NCBI GenBank assembly: GCA_949292185.1
Contig: CASEYP010000002.1
Span: 110,142-164,459, forward strand
Source: an uncultured bacterium
GTDB taxonomy: Bacteria; Cyanobacteriota; Vampirovibrionia; Gastranaerophilales; Gastranaerophilaceae
Length of the DNA stretch: 54,318 nt
Reading direction: 5' to 3'
In this document: piece by piece, positions 1 to 8,248 of the stretch
Numbering within the stretch: the first letter of the stretch is position 1
Layout of the letters: each line of letters starts with the position of its first letter
Notes under the pieces: generated by a model
The model's database searches: none
What the model was told of the DNA's origin: nothing
Seen by the model: only the letters and a program-made list of their open reading frames with translations
Made by a program: the position numbers and the translations under genes

Positions 1-1022
1 GTTGGTCTACCAAATAAACCTTTATTAGCAGGGAAAGGTGGTTTTGGTCTTGGCATACCACGTTCACCTTCAATAGATGCCATCAATGCAGTTTCTTCAC
101 CACAAACAAAAGCTCCTGCACCTTCTTTGATATGAATATCTAAGTTAAAATCAGAACCCATAATATTTTTACCAAGAAAATGTCTTTCTTCAGCATCTTT
201 AATAGCTTTTCTTAAACGTTGAATTGCTAAAGGATATTCTGCCCTTACATAGATATAAGCTTCATCAGCGCCTATTGCAAAAGCTGCTATTGCAATACCT
301 TCTAGCAATTTATGCGGATCACCTTCCATTACTGAACGATCCATAAATGCACCCGGATCACCTTCATCACCGTTACATACTACATAAGATTTTCCGCCTC
401 TGTTTGCTGCCGTAAACCTCCATTTTCTACCGGTTGGAAATCCTCCGCCGCCTCTTCCGCGTAATCCTGATTTTTCAATTTCAGAAATTACAGCCTCAGG
501 GTCATTTTGTTCCAAAACATTAGCCAAAGCTTCATAACCTCTTACAGCTATTGCTTCATCTATACTTTCTGCATTTATTTGACCACAATTTGCTAAAGCT
601 GTACGTGTTTGTTTTGCATAAAAATTGATATCTTCATCTTTATGTATTTTTTCATGAGTCTTTGGATCTGTATATAAAAGTCTTTCTACAGGTTTACCAT
701 TTTTTATATGACTTTCATAGATTTCTTCAACATCTTCTAAATGAACTTTTACATAAGTAATATGTTTATCAGGGATATTTACAAGAACCCCCTGTTCACA
801 AAATCCGTGACAACCTGTAGGAACGATTGTCATCTTATCATAATCAGTAAGTACAGAAACATCTGCACCTAATTCTCTAAATTTATCAATAATTTTCAAA
901 GAGCCATTTGCGACACATCCTGTTCCTGCACAAACTAAAACTCTTAACCCTTGATTTTTTATTTCCTCTTGAGCTCTTAACTGCTCTTGTTTTATATCAA
1001 TACTAGTCATTGTATTTTCCAT
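1..1022 (-). CDS. nuoF: NuoF/HydB-type NADH-binding flavoprotein subunit (3' end outside window)
   Basis: Partial gene of about 340 codons running off the left edge; no stop codon is seen. It encodes the NADH- and FMN-binding diaphorase subunit of a NADH dehydrogenase or NAD-linked [FeFe] hydrogenase. The first ~100 residues form a thioredoxin-like [2Fe-2S] domain (CAGTGC and GCHGFC). The NuoF core follows, with RGRGGGGFPTGRKW, CNGDEGDPGAFMDRS and GAGAFVCGEETALM. The extra N-terminal ferredoxin-like domain is typical of HydB/HndC/HoxF rather than complex I NuoF. The start ATG at 1022 follows the nuoE stop by one base and has a GGAG site inside the end of nuoE; a second in-frame ATG lies at 1010. 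The hydrogenase catalytic subunit may lie beyond the left edge, but this cannot be seen here. Confidence 0.9.
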   Translation of the reverse strand, partial: MENTMTSIDIKQEQLRAQEEIKNQGLRVLVCAGTGCVANGSLKIIDKFRELGADVSVLTDYDKMTIVPTGCHGFCEQGVLVNIPDKHITYVKVHLEDVEEIYESHIKNGKPVERLLYTDPKTHEKIHKDEDINFYAKQTRTALANCGQINAESIDEAIAVRGYEALANVLEQNDPEAVISEIEKSGLRGRGGGGFPTGRKWRFTAANRGGKSYVVCNGDEGDPGAFMDRSVMEGDPHKLLEGIAIAAFAIGADEAYIYVRAEYPLAIQRLRKAIKDAEERHFLGKNIMGSDFNLDIHIKEGAGAFVCGEETALMASIEGERGMPRPKPPFPANKGLFGRP

Positions 1023-1023
1023 T

Positions 1024-1518
1024 CTATCTTTCTCCATTCAAAAGGGTATCTAAAATAACTTTTATGGCATCAGATGTCATCTGTGGATAGACTTTTCCGT
1101 TAATTACACAAACAGGTGCCAACCCACAAGCACCAAGACAACTTACTGTTTCTAAAGAGAATAAGCCGTCTTCTGTTGTCATCTGACCTACACCAAGATT
1201 CAAATGTGCTTTTATAGCATTTAATACTGGCATTGAACCCCTAACGTGACATGCTGTACCATCACAAACTTTAATTTCATATTTACCCTTTGGATCCAAT
1301 GAAAATTGTGCATAAAACGTAGCTACACCATAAACTGTTGCCGGTGAAAGCCCTTCCATTTTTGTCCCGATATAAGTCAGGGCATCTTCAGGCAAGTATC
1401 TGTACTCTTCCTGAACTTTTTGTAAAATCGCAATCAAGTTAGATTTATCTGAATTAAAAGATTCAATAATTGAGTCTAACTTAGCAGTGTCGATTTTATG
1501 AGGATTTGCTATACTCAT
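1024..1518 (-). CDS. nuoE: NuoE/HydC-type [2Fe-2S] thioredoxin-like subunit
   Basis: This 164-residue protein has the family's usual length. It carries the four cysteines of a thioredoxin-like [2Fe-2S] cluster: C85 and C90 in CDGTACHVRGS, C127 and C131 in CLGACGLAP. In this family it works beside the flavin subunit in passing electrons between NADH and iron-sulfur clusters. The next gene (the NuoF/HydB-like subunit) starts one base after this stop, so the two are co-transcribed and probably translationally coupled. The pair with an N-terminally extended NuoF resembles HydC-HydB of electron-bifurcating or NAD(P)-linked [FeFe] hydrogenases. A complex I role is less likely, since no other nuo gene is in view. 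Confidence 0.9.
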   Translation of the reverse strand: MSIANPHKIDTAKLDSIIESFNSDKSNLIAILQKVQEEYRYLPEDALTYIGTKMEGLSPATVYGVATFYAQFSLDPKGKYEIKVCDGTACHVRGSMPVLNAIKAHLNLGVGQMTTEDGLFSLETVSCLGACGLAPVCVINGKVYPQMTSDAIKVILDTLLNGER

Positions 1519-1654
1519 CTCGAACTCCTATATATAAAATGTATTAACCCACAACTGCCTTGTACACTAAAAAGATCAAAGCAATCAATATACATAGGAT
1601 ATCATATACTAAAAGAAAAATGCAAGTATATTACAATAGACGTACGAAAAATAA

Positions 1655-2134
1655 TTATTTTACTAAATTAGATAAATAAGATACAGCTCGATATACAGCT
1701 CGCAAGAAATTATCTTCATGACTATAAGTTTCTTTTACCTGCTTAGTTGAACCATCAGGAGCTTTTTTTGTCATCAAGTTTTCTCCGGAATACACAAAAG
1801 TATCTTTTGTTGTATCTATAACAGAATGCTTTTCTTTACCTGTAATTCCATTAGTAACACGCACTACAACACTTTTATCAAGAAGGTTTTTCAACTTTGG
1901 ATTAACATCGCCGGATACACTTGTCAATAGAGAATCACCTCTATCTATAGATACAAAAACTCTTTTATCCTTTGCAAAAGATTCAAAAATATCTTGAGAT
2001 TTGCTAAGATTATATAAAGCATCACTAACTGAATCTTCTTTTTGAGAGTGAGCTATATTAACAAATTTTGGAAAATAAAAATCTCTTACGATAGAAGATG
2101 TTTCTTTTAAAAATTTTGGAGCACTAACTTTCAT
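1655..2134 (-). CDS. Hypothetical protein, 159 aa
   Basis: I do not recognise a family. The protein is soluble-looking, with no signal peptide or membrane segment. The N-terminal half is probably helical, the middle is rich in beta-type segments (residues ~88-118), and the end is amphipathic (FLRAVYRAVSYLSNLVK). It lies 16 bases after nth on the same strand and so is probably the last gene of the MCE-lpxK-nth group. About 140 bases of AT-rich DNA separate its stop from nuoE. Codon use looks like that of its neighbours, so it is likely a real lineage-specific gene, but nothing in the sequence suggests a function. Confidence 0.7.
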   Translation of the reverse strand: MKVSAPKFLKETSSIVRDFYFPKFVNIAHSQKEDSVSDALYNLSKSQDIFESFAKDKRVFVSIDRGDSLLTSVSGDVNPKLKNLLDKSVVVRVTNGITGKEKHSVIDTTKDTFVYSGENLMTKKAPDGSTKQVKETYSHEDNFLRAVYRAVSYLSNLVK

Positions 2135-2150
2135 TTTGTCATTCCTTTTA

Positions 2151-2807
2151 TTATATCCCTTTTTGTGAATCCTTCACGTTAATTCTATCACAAAATTTTT
2201 TTATGGGACAAATCTCACATTTTGGATTTATTGGTTTACATACATTTTGTCCATGTGTTACAAGCAAACTATTAACCGGAATCCAATATTTTACAGGAAG
2301 TTTTTCTCTTAATGCAAATTCAGTTTCTTCAGGAGTTTTTGTTTTCACATACCCAAGACGATTAAATATTCTATGAACATGAACATCAACACAAATTGCA
2401 GGAACACCAAATCCTAACGTCATAACAAGATTAGCAGTTTTCCTGCCAACTCCACGGAATTTACAAAGTTCATCGATACTATCAGGAACTTTTCCATCAT
2501 ATTTTTCAACAATAAGACGAGATAATTCTATTATCTGACCCGCTTTATTTTTATAAAATCCAACAGGATAAATAGCCATTGCCAAATCATCTTCTGAAAC
2601 ATTCATCATCTTCTCAGGAGTTTTTGCCAATTTTAACATCCTTAAGGTAGCAGGATAAGTAGTCCTGTCATTTGTCCTTAAACTCAATATACAAGCTATC
2701 AAAACCAGATATGGATCTTTAAAAGAATCCATAAGTCTAACAAACTCACTTTGCGGCTGCTTTGCATCTATTAAAGTATTAATTATTTTATCTATACTTC
2801 CTGTCAT
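2151..2807 (-). CDS. nth: Endonuclease III, DNA glycosylase/AP lyase
   Basis: Removes oxidised pyrimidines from DNA and cuts the resulting abasic site in base excision repair. The 218-residue length is normal. The helix-hairpin-helix FRGVGRKTANLVM holds the catalytic Lys (K123), and the catalytic Asp is D141 in VDVHVHRI. Four cysteines at the C-terminus (C190, C197, C200, C206; spacing C-x6-C-x2-C-x5-C) bind the [4Fe-4S] cluster. All the key residues are present, so it should be active. It follows lpxK by about 40 bases on the minus strand and precedes a hypothetical gene, probably in one transcript. Confidence 0.96.
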   Translation of the reverse strand: MTGSIDKIINTLIDAKQPQSEFVRLMDSFKDPYLVLIACILSLRTNDRTTYPATLRMLKLAKTPEKMMNVSEDDLAMAIYPVGFYKNKAGQIIELSRLIVEKYDGKVPDSIDELCKFRGVGRKTANLVMTLGFGVPAICVDVHVHRIFNRLGYVKTKTPEETEFALREKLPVKYWIPVNSLLVTHGQNVCKPINPKCEICPIKKFCDRINVKDSQKGI

Positions 2808-2848
2808 AGCTAAATTATAAAATAAATATAAAAATTTGAACTAAAAAC

Positions 2849-3871
2849 CTATGGTTTCAATAAAGATTCTACATCAATAACAGTTTTAAGTTTTAAAGCA
2901 TAAATATTATCTCTATCAAATCTGGCTAATTTAACAGCATCTTTTTCAGTAGTGATAATACTTCCAGAGATATCAACAATATCAATAGGAGCATATTGAT
3001 GATGATCGTCAAAAGTAACAGTTTTTACAACTTGATAATCTGCCAAGAAATCATAAAACTGTTGAGGCTGACCTATAGCGCACATTGCAGTAACTGCAAG
3101 CCCCTCCATCAATCTTTGACCGGTCTTTATATTATAAACATAATCAGGCTCAGTATAGCAAACCTCAGTTGGTATATTTAAACGTTTTTGCATAATTCTG
3201 GCAACTTTATTTGCCGTATCGTGTTTTAAAGATTTGCTTACAACAACAAGTTTATCAATTCTGTCTAAAGCCTCATACCCTTCTCTTAAAGGACCAGCCG
3301 GAAGTAAATTTTCATTACCAAAACCTTTAACACTATCCATTAAAACTATATCTAAATCTCTATATAATTTTCTATGTTGAAACCCATCATCTAAAATAAT
3401 AACCTGAACTCCAAATCTGTCTACAGCTTGTTTTGCCGCCATATATCTATTTTTACAAGTAAAAACATAACATCCCGGAGTATTTTCAGCCAACCAGTAT
3501 GGTTCATCACCTGCTTGAACAGCATCAAAATAAATAGATGTACCATCAGAAATCATATTAATATTTTTATTATTTAACTTCCCGCCATACCCTCTTGAAA
3601 CTATAGCAACTGTTTGACCTTTTGCAATAAGATATTTAGCAATTTCAGATACAACAGGAGTTTTTCCAACCCCTCCGGTTGTCATATTTCCAACTGATAT
3701 AACATAAGCGTTAACTTTTTTCGGCTTTATTAACCCCTTGTCATAAAAGAAGTTTTTTAAACGACTACCAAAAGCGTAGAAATATGAACAGAATTTTAAT
3801 ATATCAAATAAAATTCCCTCCGGATCTCGAGTATAATGGAGTTTTGTAATTTGTGTCTTAATATTTATCAT
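2849..3871 (-). CDS. lpxK: Tetraacyldisaccharide 4'-kinase
   Basis: Phosphorylates the 4' position of the lipid A disaccharide on the inner face of the cytoplasmic membrane. The P-loop is GNMTTGGVGKT (residues 61-71). The family signature ILDDGFQHRKLYRDLDIVL follows, and an N-terminal hydrophobic helix would anchor the enzyme. The 340-residue length is normal. The start lies one base after the stop of the upstream MCE gene, so translation is probably coupled. Its presence means the organism makes lipid A and therefore has an outer membrane, which fits the kdsB gene further along. Confidence 0.95.
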   Translation of the reverse strand: MINIKTQITKLHYTRDPEGILFDILKFCSYFYAFGSRLKNFFYDKGLIKPKKVNAYVISVGNMTTGGVGKTPVVSEIAKYLIAKGQTVAIVSRGYGGKLNNKNINMISDGTSIYFDAVQAGDEPYWLAENTPGCYVFTCKNRYMAAKQAVDRFGVQVIILDDGFQHRKLYRDLDIVLMDSVKGFGNENLLPAGPLREGYEALDRIDKLVVVSKSLKHDTANKVARIMQKRLNIPTEVCYTEPDYVYNIKTGQRLMEGLAVTAMCAIGQPQQFYDFLADYQVVKTVTFDDHHQYAPIDIVDISGSIITTEKDAVKLARFDRDNIYALKLKTVIDVESLLKP

Positions 3872-3872
3872 A

Positions 3873-5240
3873 TTAGAATAATAACCTGAATAATAAGAAT
3901 CTCTTATTCAATTTTTCTGAGAATTTTCTTAAATTAGAAGTTGTAACAACTGTATCACTAACGATTTGTTGTAAATCAGAAGTCTGCGCAGGATTTGACG
4001 GACTAACTTTATTTACAGTTTCTAAAGCAATAGCAGCTTGAGCCATAGCATTATTAACATTTGTAATCGCAGTTGTTATTTGCTTTTTCAACTTATCATC
4101 ACTTGTAATTGCATTTACACTTTCACTAATTTGAGATAAGTTCTCAGCAATAATTTTTAAATTCTTACCTGTTTGCTCAGCATCAGCAGCATCCATAACT
4201 TTATTTAAGTTTTTAGCCAATTTATCAACTGAATCGGCTGTTGAGATAACTGTAGTCTTAAATTGAGGATCACCAATAATATTATTAACATTAGCTGACA
4301 ATTTTGAAAAATCATCTGTTGCTTGTTTTGTCATGTCAAGAAGTTGTTTGATATCATCTTGAGATGAATCTAACAAGTGGTCAATTCTACCCAATGTGTC
4401 ATTAGATTTAGCAGTTAAAGTATCTATATTGGCTATAGTTTGTTTCAAATCAGCAATAGTCTGATCTGTTAATATTTCATTAACCTTACGCGCAGATTCT
4501 GTCAAAGTTTCAGCTGCCCTATACTGCCAATCTAAGAAATCTGACATTCTCATTGGTTCTATAATAGTATATGGCGAATCCTGTTTTGGATAATATACAG
4601 GCATATCATCTAATGGAGCAATTCTTAATTTGTGTGTATTACCTTCTGCTATAGCCTGACCTCTTAAAAACTCAGGAAGCACTAACCCAGGTAAATTTAT
4701 AAAATAATCAACCTTATAAGCATAAGGAGTTCTTATATTATTTTTATAATTCAAAGGTATAGAATCTCTTGTTAAAACCTCTACAGACTTGATAAGACCA
4801 ACATCATAATATTTATCACTTAATTTCATTTGAACAGGATCATTTTTATATAATAAATGTCTGCTTACCATTGGAATATATATAGTTCTTGTTTTCGGCG
4901 GGGTAATTTCTAAGAATAATTCACCGATCAAACCAGACTGCTGAATTGAAAAAGATGAAGCTCTAGGAATTTGTACTGTAGGATCAGTAATAACGAATTT
5001 TACCTTAACATAACTGTCTTCTCCATTTGCAACAGGTGTAATTTCCTCTACCTGACCAACTTTTAAACCCATGATTTGCACACCGGCACCAGGTCTTAAA
5101 CCATTTACATCCTTATATCTAATCTCAATTCTCTTTGCAGATGAAAACGCTCTTCCTTTAACCTTTAAAACAGTACCAACCAAAAGTACCAAGGCTACTA
5201 ACGTTAACAATCCCACTTTAAATGAAGAAGAAAATTTCAT
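3873..5240 (-). CDS. MCE (MlaD-like) substrate-binding lipid-transport protein
   Basis: 455 residues: one N-terminal membrane helix (VGLLTLVALVLLVGTVLKV) followed by an MCE domain with the motif GLRPGAGVQIMGLKVGQV. In MlaD-like systems such proteins form rings that carry phospholipids between the inner and outer membranes. This one is much longer than E. coli MlaD (~180 aa). The long C-terminal part (~245-440) is a helical coiled coil with repeated Thr/Asp/Asn-rich segments, as in tubular MCE proteins. No permease (MlaE) or ATPase (MlaF) gene is adjacent. The start is supported by AAGGAAGG just upstream. It is the first gene of a run with lpxK. Confidence 0.85.
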   Translation of the reverse strand: MKFSSSFKVGLLTLVALVLLVGTVLKVKGRAFSSAKRIEIRYKDVNGLRPGAGVQIMGLKVGQVEEITPVANGEDSYVKVKFVITDPTVQIPRASSFSIQQSGLIGELFLEITPPKTRTIYIPMVSRHLLYKNDPVQMKLSDKYYDVGLIKSVEVLTRDSIPLNYKNNIRTPYAYKVDYFINLPGLVLPEFLRGQAIAEGNTHKLRIAPLDDMPVYYPKQDSPYTIIEPMRMSDFLDWQYRAAETLTESARKVNEILTDQTIADLKQTIANIDTLTAKSNDTLGRIDHLLDSSQDDIKQLLDMTKQATDDFSKLSANVNNIIGDPQFKTTVISTADSVDKLAKNLNKVMDAADAEQTGKNLKIIAENLSQISESVNAITSDDKLKKQITTAITNVNNAMAQAAIALETVNKVSPSNPAQTSDLQQIVSDTVVTTSNLRKFSEKLNKRFLLFRLLF

Positions 5241-5498
5241 TTACATACCCTTCCTTAAAAAATAAGTCTATAAGTATATTACCAGAAACATAAAAAAACT
5301 GTAAAGTTTTTAACGTTTCGTCAAAATACAAACCACAAAAATACACTATATAGTTGATTTTTAACTATACGAATACATAAAACTTAATAAATAATGTATA
5401 ATTAATGTAGATTAGATTGACTTTTTCAAAAAAAGTATTATAAATCAGAACAGGTAGAAATAAATAAAAATCAGAAACAATGTAGAAGGAGATAGCAC

Positions 5499-6551
5499 AT
5501 GGGTTTAGCAGCATCTCAAGCAAGATGGATATCACTTGCAGCAAGAAAATCAAATGTAGAATATGAAGGTCAACAGATAAACCAAGCAAGAACAGCACTG
5601 GCAAACCAAAGCTCTGAATTATGGAACCAATTATATTCAATGGAAGTTCCAACAGCCCCTAGCACAAGTGACTTTACAACAGTGCAATACACATTTGAAG
5701 ATGGTGATCAAACTCAAACTATTTCAAACATTCAAAGTGCAGACTACACAGATGAAGACGGTATTAATTATAATTCATATATTACCTACACTTCAAAAGT
5801 TTCTGAATATACAGGTATAAGAAATACAAATTCAAATCCTCAAGTTCAATACGTAGCACCAACAGAAGGTGATGGATACTATATGGTTGGTACTAAAAAG
5901 TTAACCGCATTAAGTTCAGTAGATAGAACAGATACAAGCAAAGACAGTTCTTGGGGAACTTATAGTGCAGCTTTGGATCAAATATCACAAGATTGGCCAT
6001 CAACACAAATTGCACAAGATTGGCTAAATTACAAAAATAACGGTGATACCACAGCTTTAGATAATATATACTTATGGACAGATAATAACAATGAAGTGAA
6101 CTTTGTATCAAAAACAGCAAACACTAATGATTGTTTAGATGCATGTATACAAGATAGAACCCTATCCCTACATTCATACTATGCGGATTATCAAACAACA
6201 AATAAAGAATTGTCTAAATACGGTGTTATTGAATACGATAGCAACGGCAGAGCTACATCATTACAATTAGAAGGCTCAAGCGTAGTGTATTCACTTGAAA
6301 CAGCATCTGTTACAGATGAAAATGCCTATAATGATGCAATGAATCAATACAACTATGAACAACAATTATACGAAAAACAAGTTCAAGATATAAACGCAAA
6401 AACAGAACAAATTCAAACTGAAGATAGAACATTAGAGTTAAGACTAAAAGCCCTTGATACTGAACAAAATGCTCTACAAACAGAAATGGATTCAGTTCAC
6501 AAGATTATATCTAAAAACATCGAAAGTACATTCAAAACATTTGAAAGCTAG
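5499..6551 (+). CDS. Unknown protein with flagellar-axial-like coiled-coil ends, 350 aa
   Basis: No named family is recognised. The first ~45 residues are an amphipathic helical segment (MGLAASQARWISLAARKSNV, then EGQQINQARTALANQSSELW). The middle (~55-270) is variable, beta-rich and Thr/Asn/Tyr-rich. The last ~75 residues are a coiled coil ending NIESTFKTFES. Helical ends around a variable middle is the layout of flagellar rod, hook and filament proteins. There is no Sec signal peptide. It has a strong AGAAGGAGATAG ribosome site, and the next gene starts 30 bases later. I infer, without proof, a structural or exported protein of a flagellar-type system like the one encoded at 13.9-19.8 kb. 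Confidence 0.7.
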   Translation: MGLAASQARWISLAARKSNVEYEGQQINQARTALANQSSELWNQLYSMEVPTAPSTSDFTTVQYTFEDGDQTQTISNIQSADYTDEDGINYNSYITYTSKVSEYTGIRNTNSNPQVQYVAPTEGDGYYMVGTKKLTALSSVDRTDTSKDSSWGTYSAALDQISQDWPSTQIAQDWLNYKNNGDTTALDNIYLWTDNNNEVNFVSKTANTNDCLDACIQDRTLSLHSYYADYQTTNKELSKYGVIEYDSNGRATSLQLEGSSVVYSLETASVTDENAYNDAMNQYNYEQQLYEKQVQDINAKTEQIQTEDRTLELRLKALDTEQNALQTEMDSVHKIISKNIESTFKTFES

Positions 6552-6581
6552 TAAAATACTAAACAAAATAAAGAGGTTAAA

Positions 6582-7394
6582 ATGTCTTATAAAAATGACA
6601 GCAATTTGGTAATAGCAAACAGATTTTCAGACGCAAGCAGTGCGGCTAAAGCACAGATGTGGGAAACCTATGACAGATTGAGAGACTTGACAGTTTCAGG
6701 AAGCGGAACAGGTACAGGCTTTGAATCTGCAGGAGGCTTATTATATAATATTGCCAGCTTGCTTGCACCATCTTCATTTGCAACCGTATTTGGCGGTTCT
6801 GAAACAATGAATATTGCAGGAACATCTTACTATTCCAAAACAAATACAGGAACTTCTTATGGAGTTGATTCATTATATAACTATTCAGGATTTCCAAGTG
6901 GAGCAGCTTCAATAAATTCAATATACGGACTAGCAACAGGCGGAGCTTCCTCAATTCTAAACGGTTGGGGATCTGATGGGTGTGCAACAGGTTATGCATC
7001 AAGTGTAAGCGGATTAGCTGACATTACAAGTGCCGCAGCATACGGTATCGGTACAGGCTCCGGACTTGGTAAAATTGCATCAAATATTGTAATGCCTTTT
7101 GCTAGTTGCATATCAGGATTTGGTGGCATTTTAACAGCTGTATCCCCATACTTAGGCGTTTATGGAGCAGGAACAACAGTTCTTGGTAACTTAATGCAAG
7201 GTACATCATCAGCAGCCCTTGCAGCTTATCAAAATATAAGCGGAAATATTACAAATAATGCCGATGTAATTCTTTCTACTAAAGTTAGAAACATTGAAAC
7301 AGTATGCAAAATGCTTGATACTCAAGGTGATGTTGCTAAGAAAATGCTAAAAGAAGGTATAGATAGCGATAGTAAAGCTATTCAAAACTTATAA
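6582..7394 (+). CDS. Unknown Gly/Ser/Ala-rich hydrophobic protein, 270 aa
   Basis: No family is recognised. The start has an AGAGG site. After a charged N-terminus (~residues 1-37), residues ~38-210 are rich in Gly, Ser, Ala and Tyr with almost no Lys or Arg and several hydrophobic stretches (for example YNIASLLAPSSFATVFGG and IVMPFASCISGFGGILTAV). The last ~50 residues are a charged helical tail. There is no Sec signal peptide. It shares an operon with the 350-residue coiled-coil protein upstream and is followed by a stem-loop at 7427. A charged cap, a hydrophobic core and a charged tail could suit a membrane-inserting or surface protein, perhaps a secreted one. This is inference only. Confidence 0.65.
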   Translation: MSYKNDSNLVIANRFSDASSAAKAQMWETYDRLRDLTVSGSGTGTGFESAGGLLYNIASLLAPSSFATVFGGSETMNIAGTSYYSKTNTGTSYGVDSLYNYSGFPSGAASINSIYGLATGGASSILNGWGSDGCATGYASSVSGLADITSAAAYGIGTGSGLGKIASNIVMPFASCISGFGGILTAVSPYLGVYGAGTTVLGNLMQGTSSAALAAYQNISGNITNNADVILSTKVRNIETVCKMLDTQGDVAKKMLKEGIDSDSKAIQNL

Positions 7395-7426
7395 TATAAA
7401 TAAGTAAATAATAAATATGCTGATTT

Positions 7427-7475
7427 AATTTAACGGATATTGTAAAATGTTATTACATTATCCGTTAAATTTTTA
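7427..7475 (+). terminator. Stem-loop terminator after the 5.5-7.4 kb gene pair
   Basis: A perfect 13-bp inverted repeat (AATTTAACGGATA at 7427-7439, complement at 7459-7471) extends inward after one mismatch by 5 bp (TGTAA/TTACA), leaving a 7-base loop. It is followed by a T-rich stretch. This most likely ends transcription of the two-gene unit. The stem is AT-rich, so its efficiency is uncertain. Confidence 0.6.
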
Positions 7476-7624
7476 AAGTTTAAAAATTTTTAACCGTATA
7501 TTAGAAAAGATAAATAAACTCGACAGACATATATTAAGAATTATTACAATACTTATTAAAAAATATCAATATTAAGAGCAGTAATGTTTTTATTTATATG
7601 TAGGTCTAAAGTGTAAGGAGCATT

Positions 7625-7897
7625 ATGTTTCGAGAAACTCTAGAACTATACCTGAGAAGAATCTTAGATTTCTTGATATATACAAAGAACTATTTTATCA
7701 GGAAAAACCCAATACAATCAATAATCAATTCAATAGTAGAAGGCATAAAAGATTTTTTAACGGTAAAAAAGAAGTTAAAAATGGCACAATACAGGCTTAA
7801 TTACCATAGACACCAACTTCACAAAATGGAACAATTAATAGCCGAAAACAGCCAGCATAATTTCTTAAAAGGTGCTCATCTGGATCAAAAAAGATAG
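7625..7897 (+). CDS. Hypothetical basic protein, 90 aa
   Basis: Small, strongly basic, mostly helical protein of unknown family (for example LYLRRILDFLIYTKNYFIRK and KMAQYRLNYHRHQLHKMEQL). A strong GTAAGGAG ribosome site precedes the ATG, and the gene for a 110-residue coiled-coil protein starts 11 bases after its stop, so the two form a pair. The N-terminal half is amphipathic and could sit on a membrane. No catalytic motif is seen. Size, charge and helical content would suit an adaptor or export-chaperone role beside the proteins encoded just upstream, but there is no direct evidence for this. Confidence 0.6.
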   Translation: MFRETLELYLRRILDFLIYTKNYFIRKNPIQSIINSIVEGIKDFLTVKKKLKMAQYRLNYHRHQLHKMEQLIAENSQHNFLKGAHLDQKR

Positions 7898-7908
7898 AAG
7901 GCGGAAAA

Positions 7909-8241
7909 ATGGGTTTATTTATCGGAATAATAAGGAAACGTTATCTGAAAATGCAGAAATCAACTGCAGAATGGCAACTGCATTTGATAACCCAGGCAAA
8001 AAGAACTGCAACTAACTCTGTTAATGAATTAATGCAAGTTGGAACAGATTATGAAGCAGATTCTGCAATAGCCAAAAAATTACAACAACGACAATACAAA
8101 TTAAAACTTCTTGAAGAAAAACTAGACGAACGTAAAGAAGAACTCGAAATCTTAATTAAAGGTTACACAGAAGAAATCGAATCTTGCGATACTATGATAG
8201 AAGCTAATATGAAATCATCATTCTCTTATCATATAAGTTAA
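7909..8241 (+). CDS. Hypothetical coiled-coil protein, 110 aa
   Basis: Almost wholly helical. Residues ~55-100 form a charged coiled coil (KLQQRQYKLKLLEEKLDERK). The C-terminus, IEANMKSSFSYHIS, resembles the end of the 350-residue protein at 5.5 kb (ISKNIESTFKTFES): both have N-[MI]-x-S-x-F after a Leu/Glu-rich coil. This suggests a shared end module, perhaps for polymerisation or export. A good AGGCGGAA site precedes the ATG. The gene ends 7 bases from the convergent gene at 8249. Its size and coiled coil also recall FliJ-like proteins, but I cannot show homology. Confidence 0.6.
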   Translation: MGLFIGIIRKRYLKMQKSTAEWQLHLITQAKRTATNSVNELMQVGTDYEADSAIAKKLQQRQYKLKLLEEKLDERKEELEILIKGYTEEIESCDTMIEANMKSSFSYHIS

Positions 8242-8248
8242 TAAACAA

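Noticed and set aside
1080..1095. TGTGGATA similar to a DnaA box
   Set aside because: It lies inside the nuoE coding region, is single and has no neighbours of the same kind.
5365..5652. Hydrophobic 95-codon frame on the minus strand
   Set aside because: It is antisense to the start of the well-supported 350-residue gene, has no ribosome site, and its hydrophobic content comes from reading AT-rich DNA backwards.
7427..7475. HLR1-like repeat in the hairpin
   Set aside because: Only one repeat matches; the second has too many mismatches, and the inverted repeat already explains the sequence.
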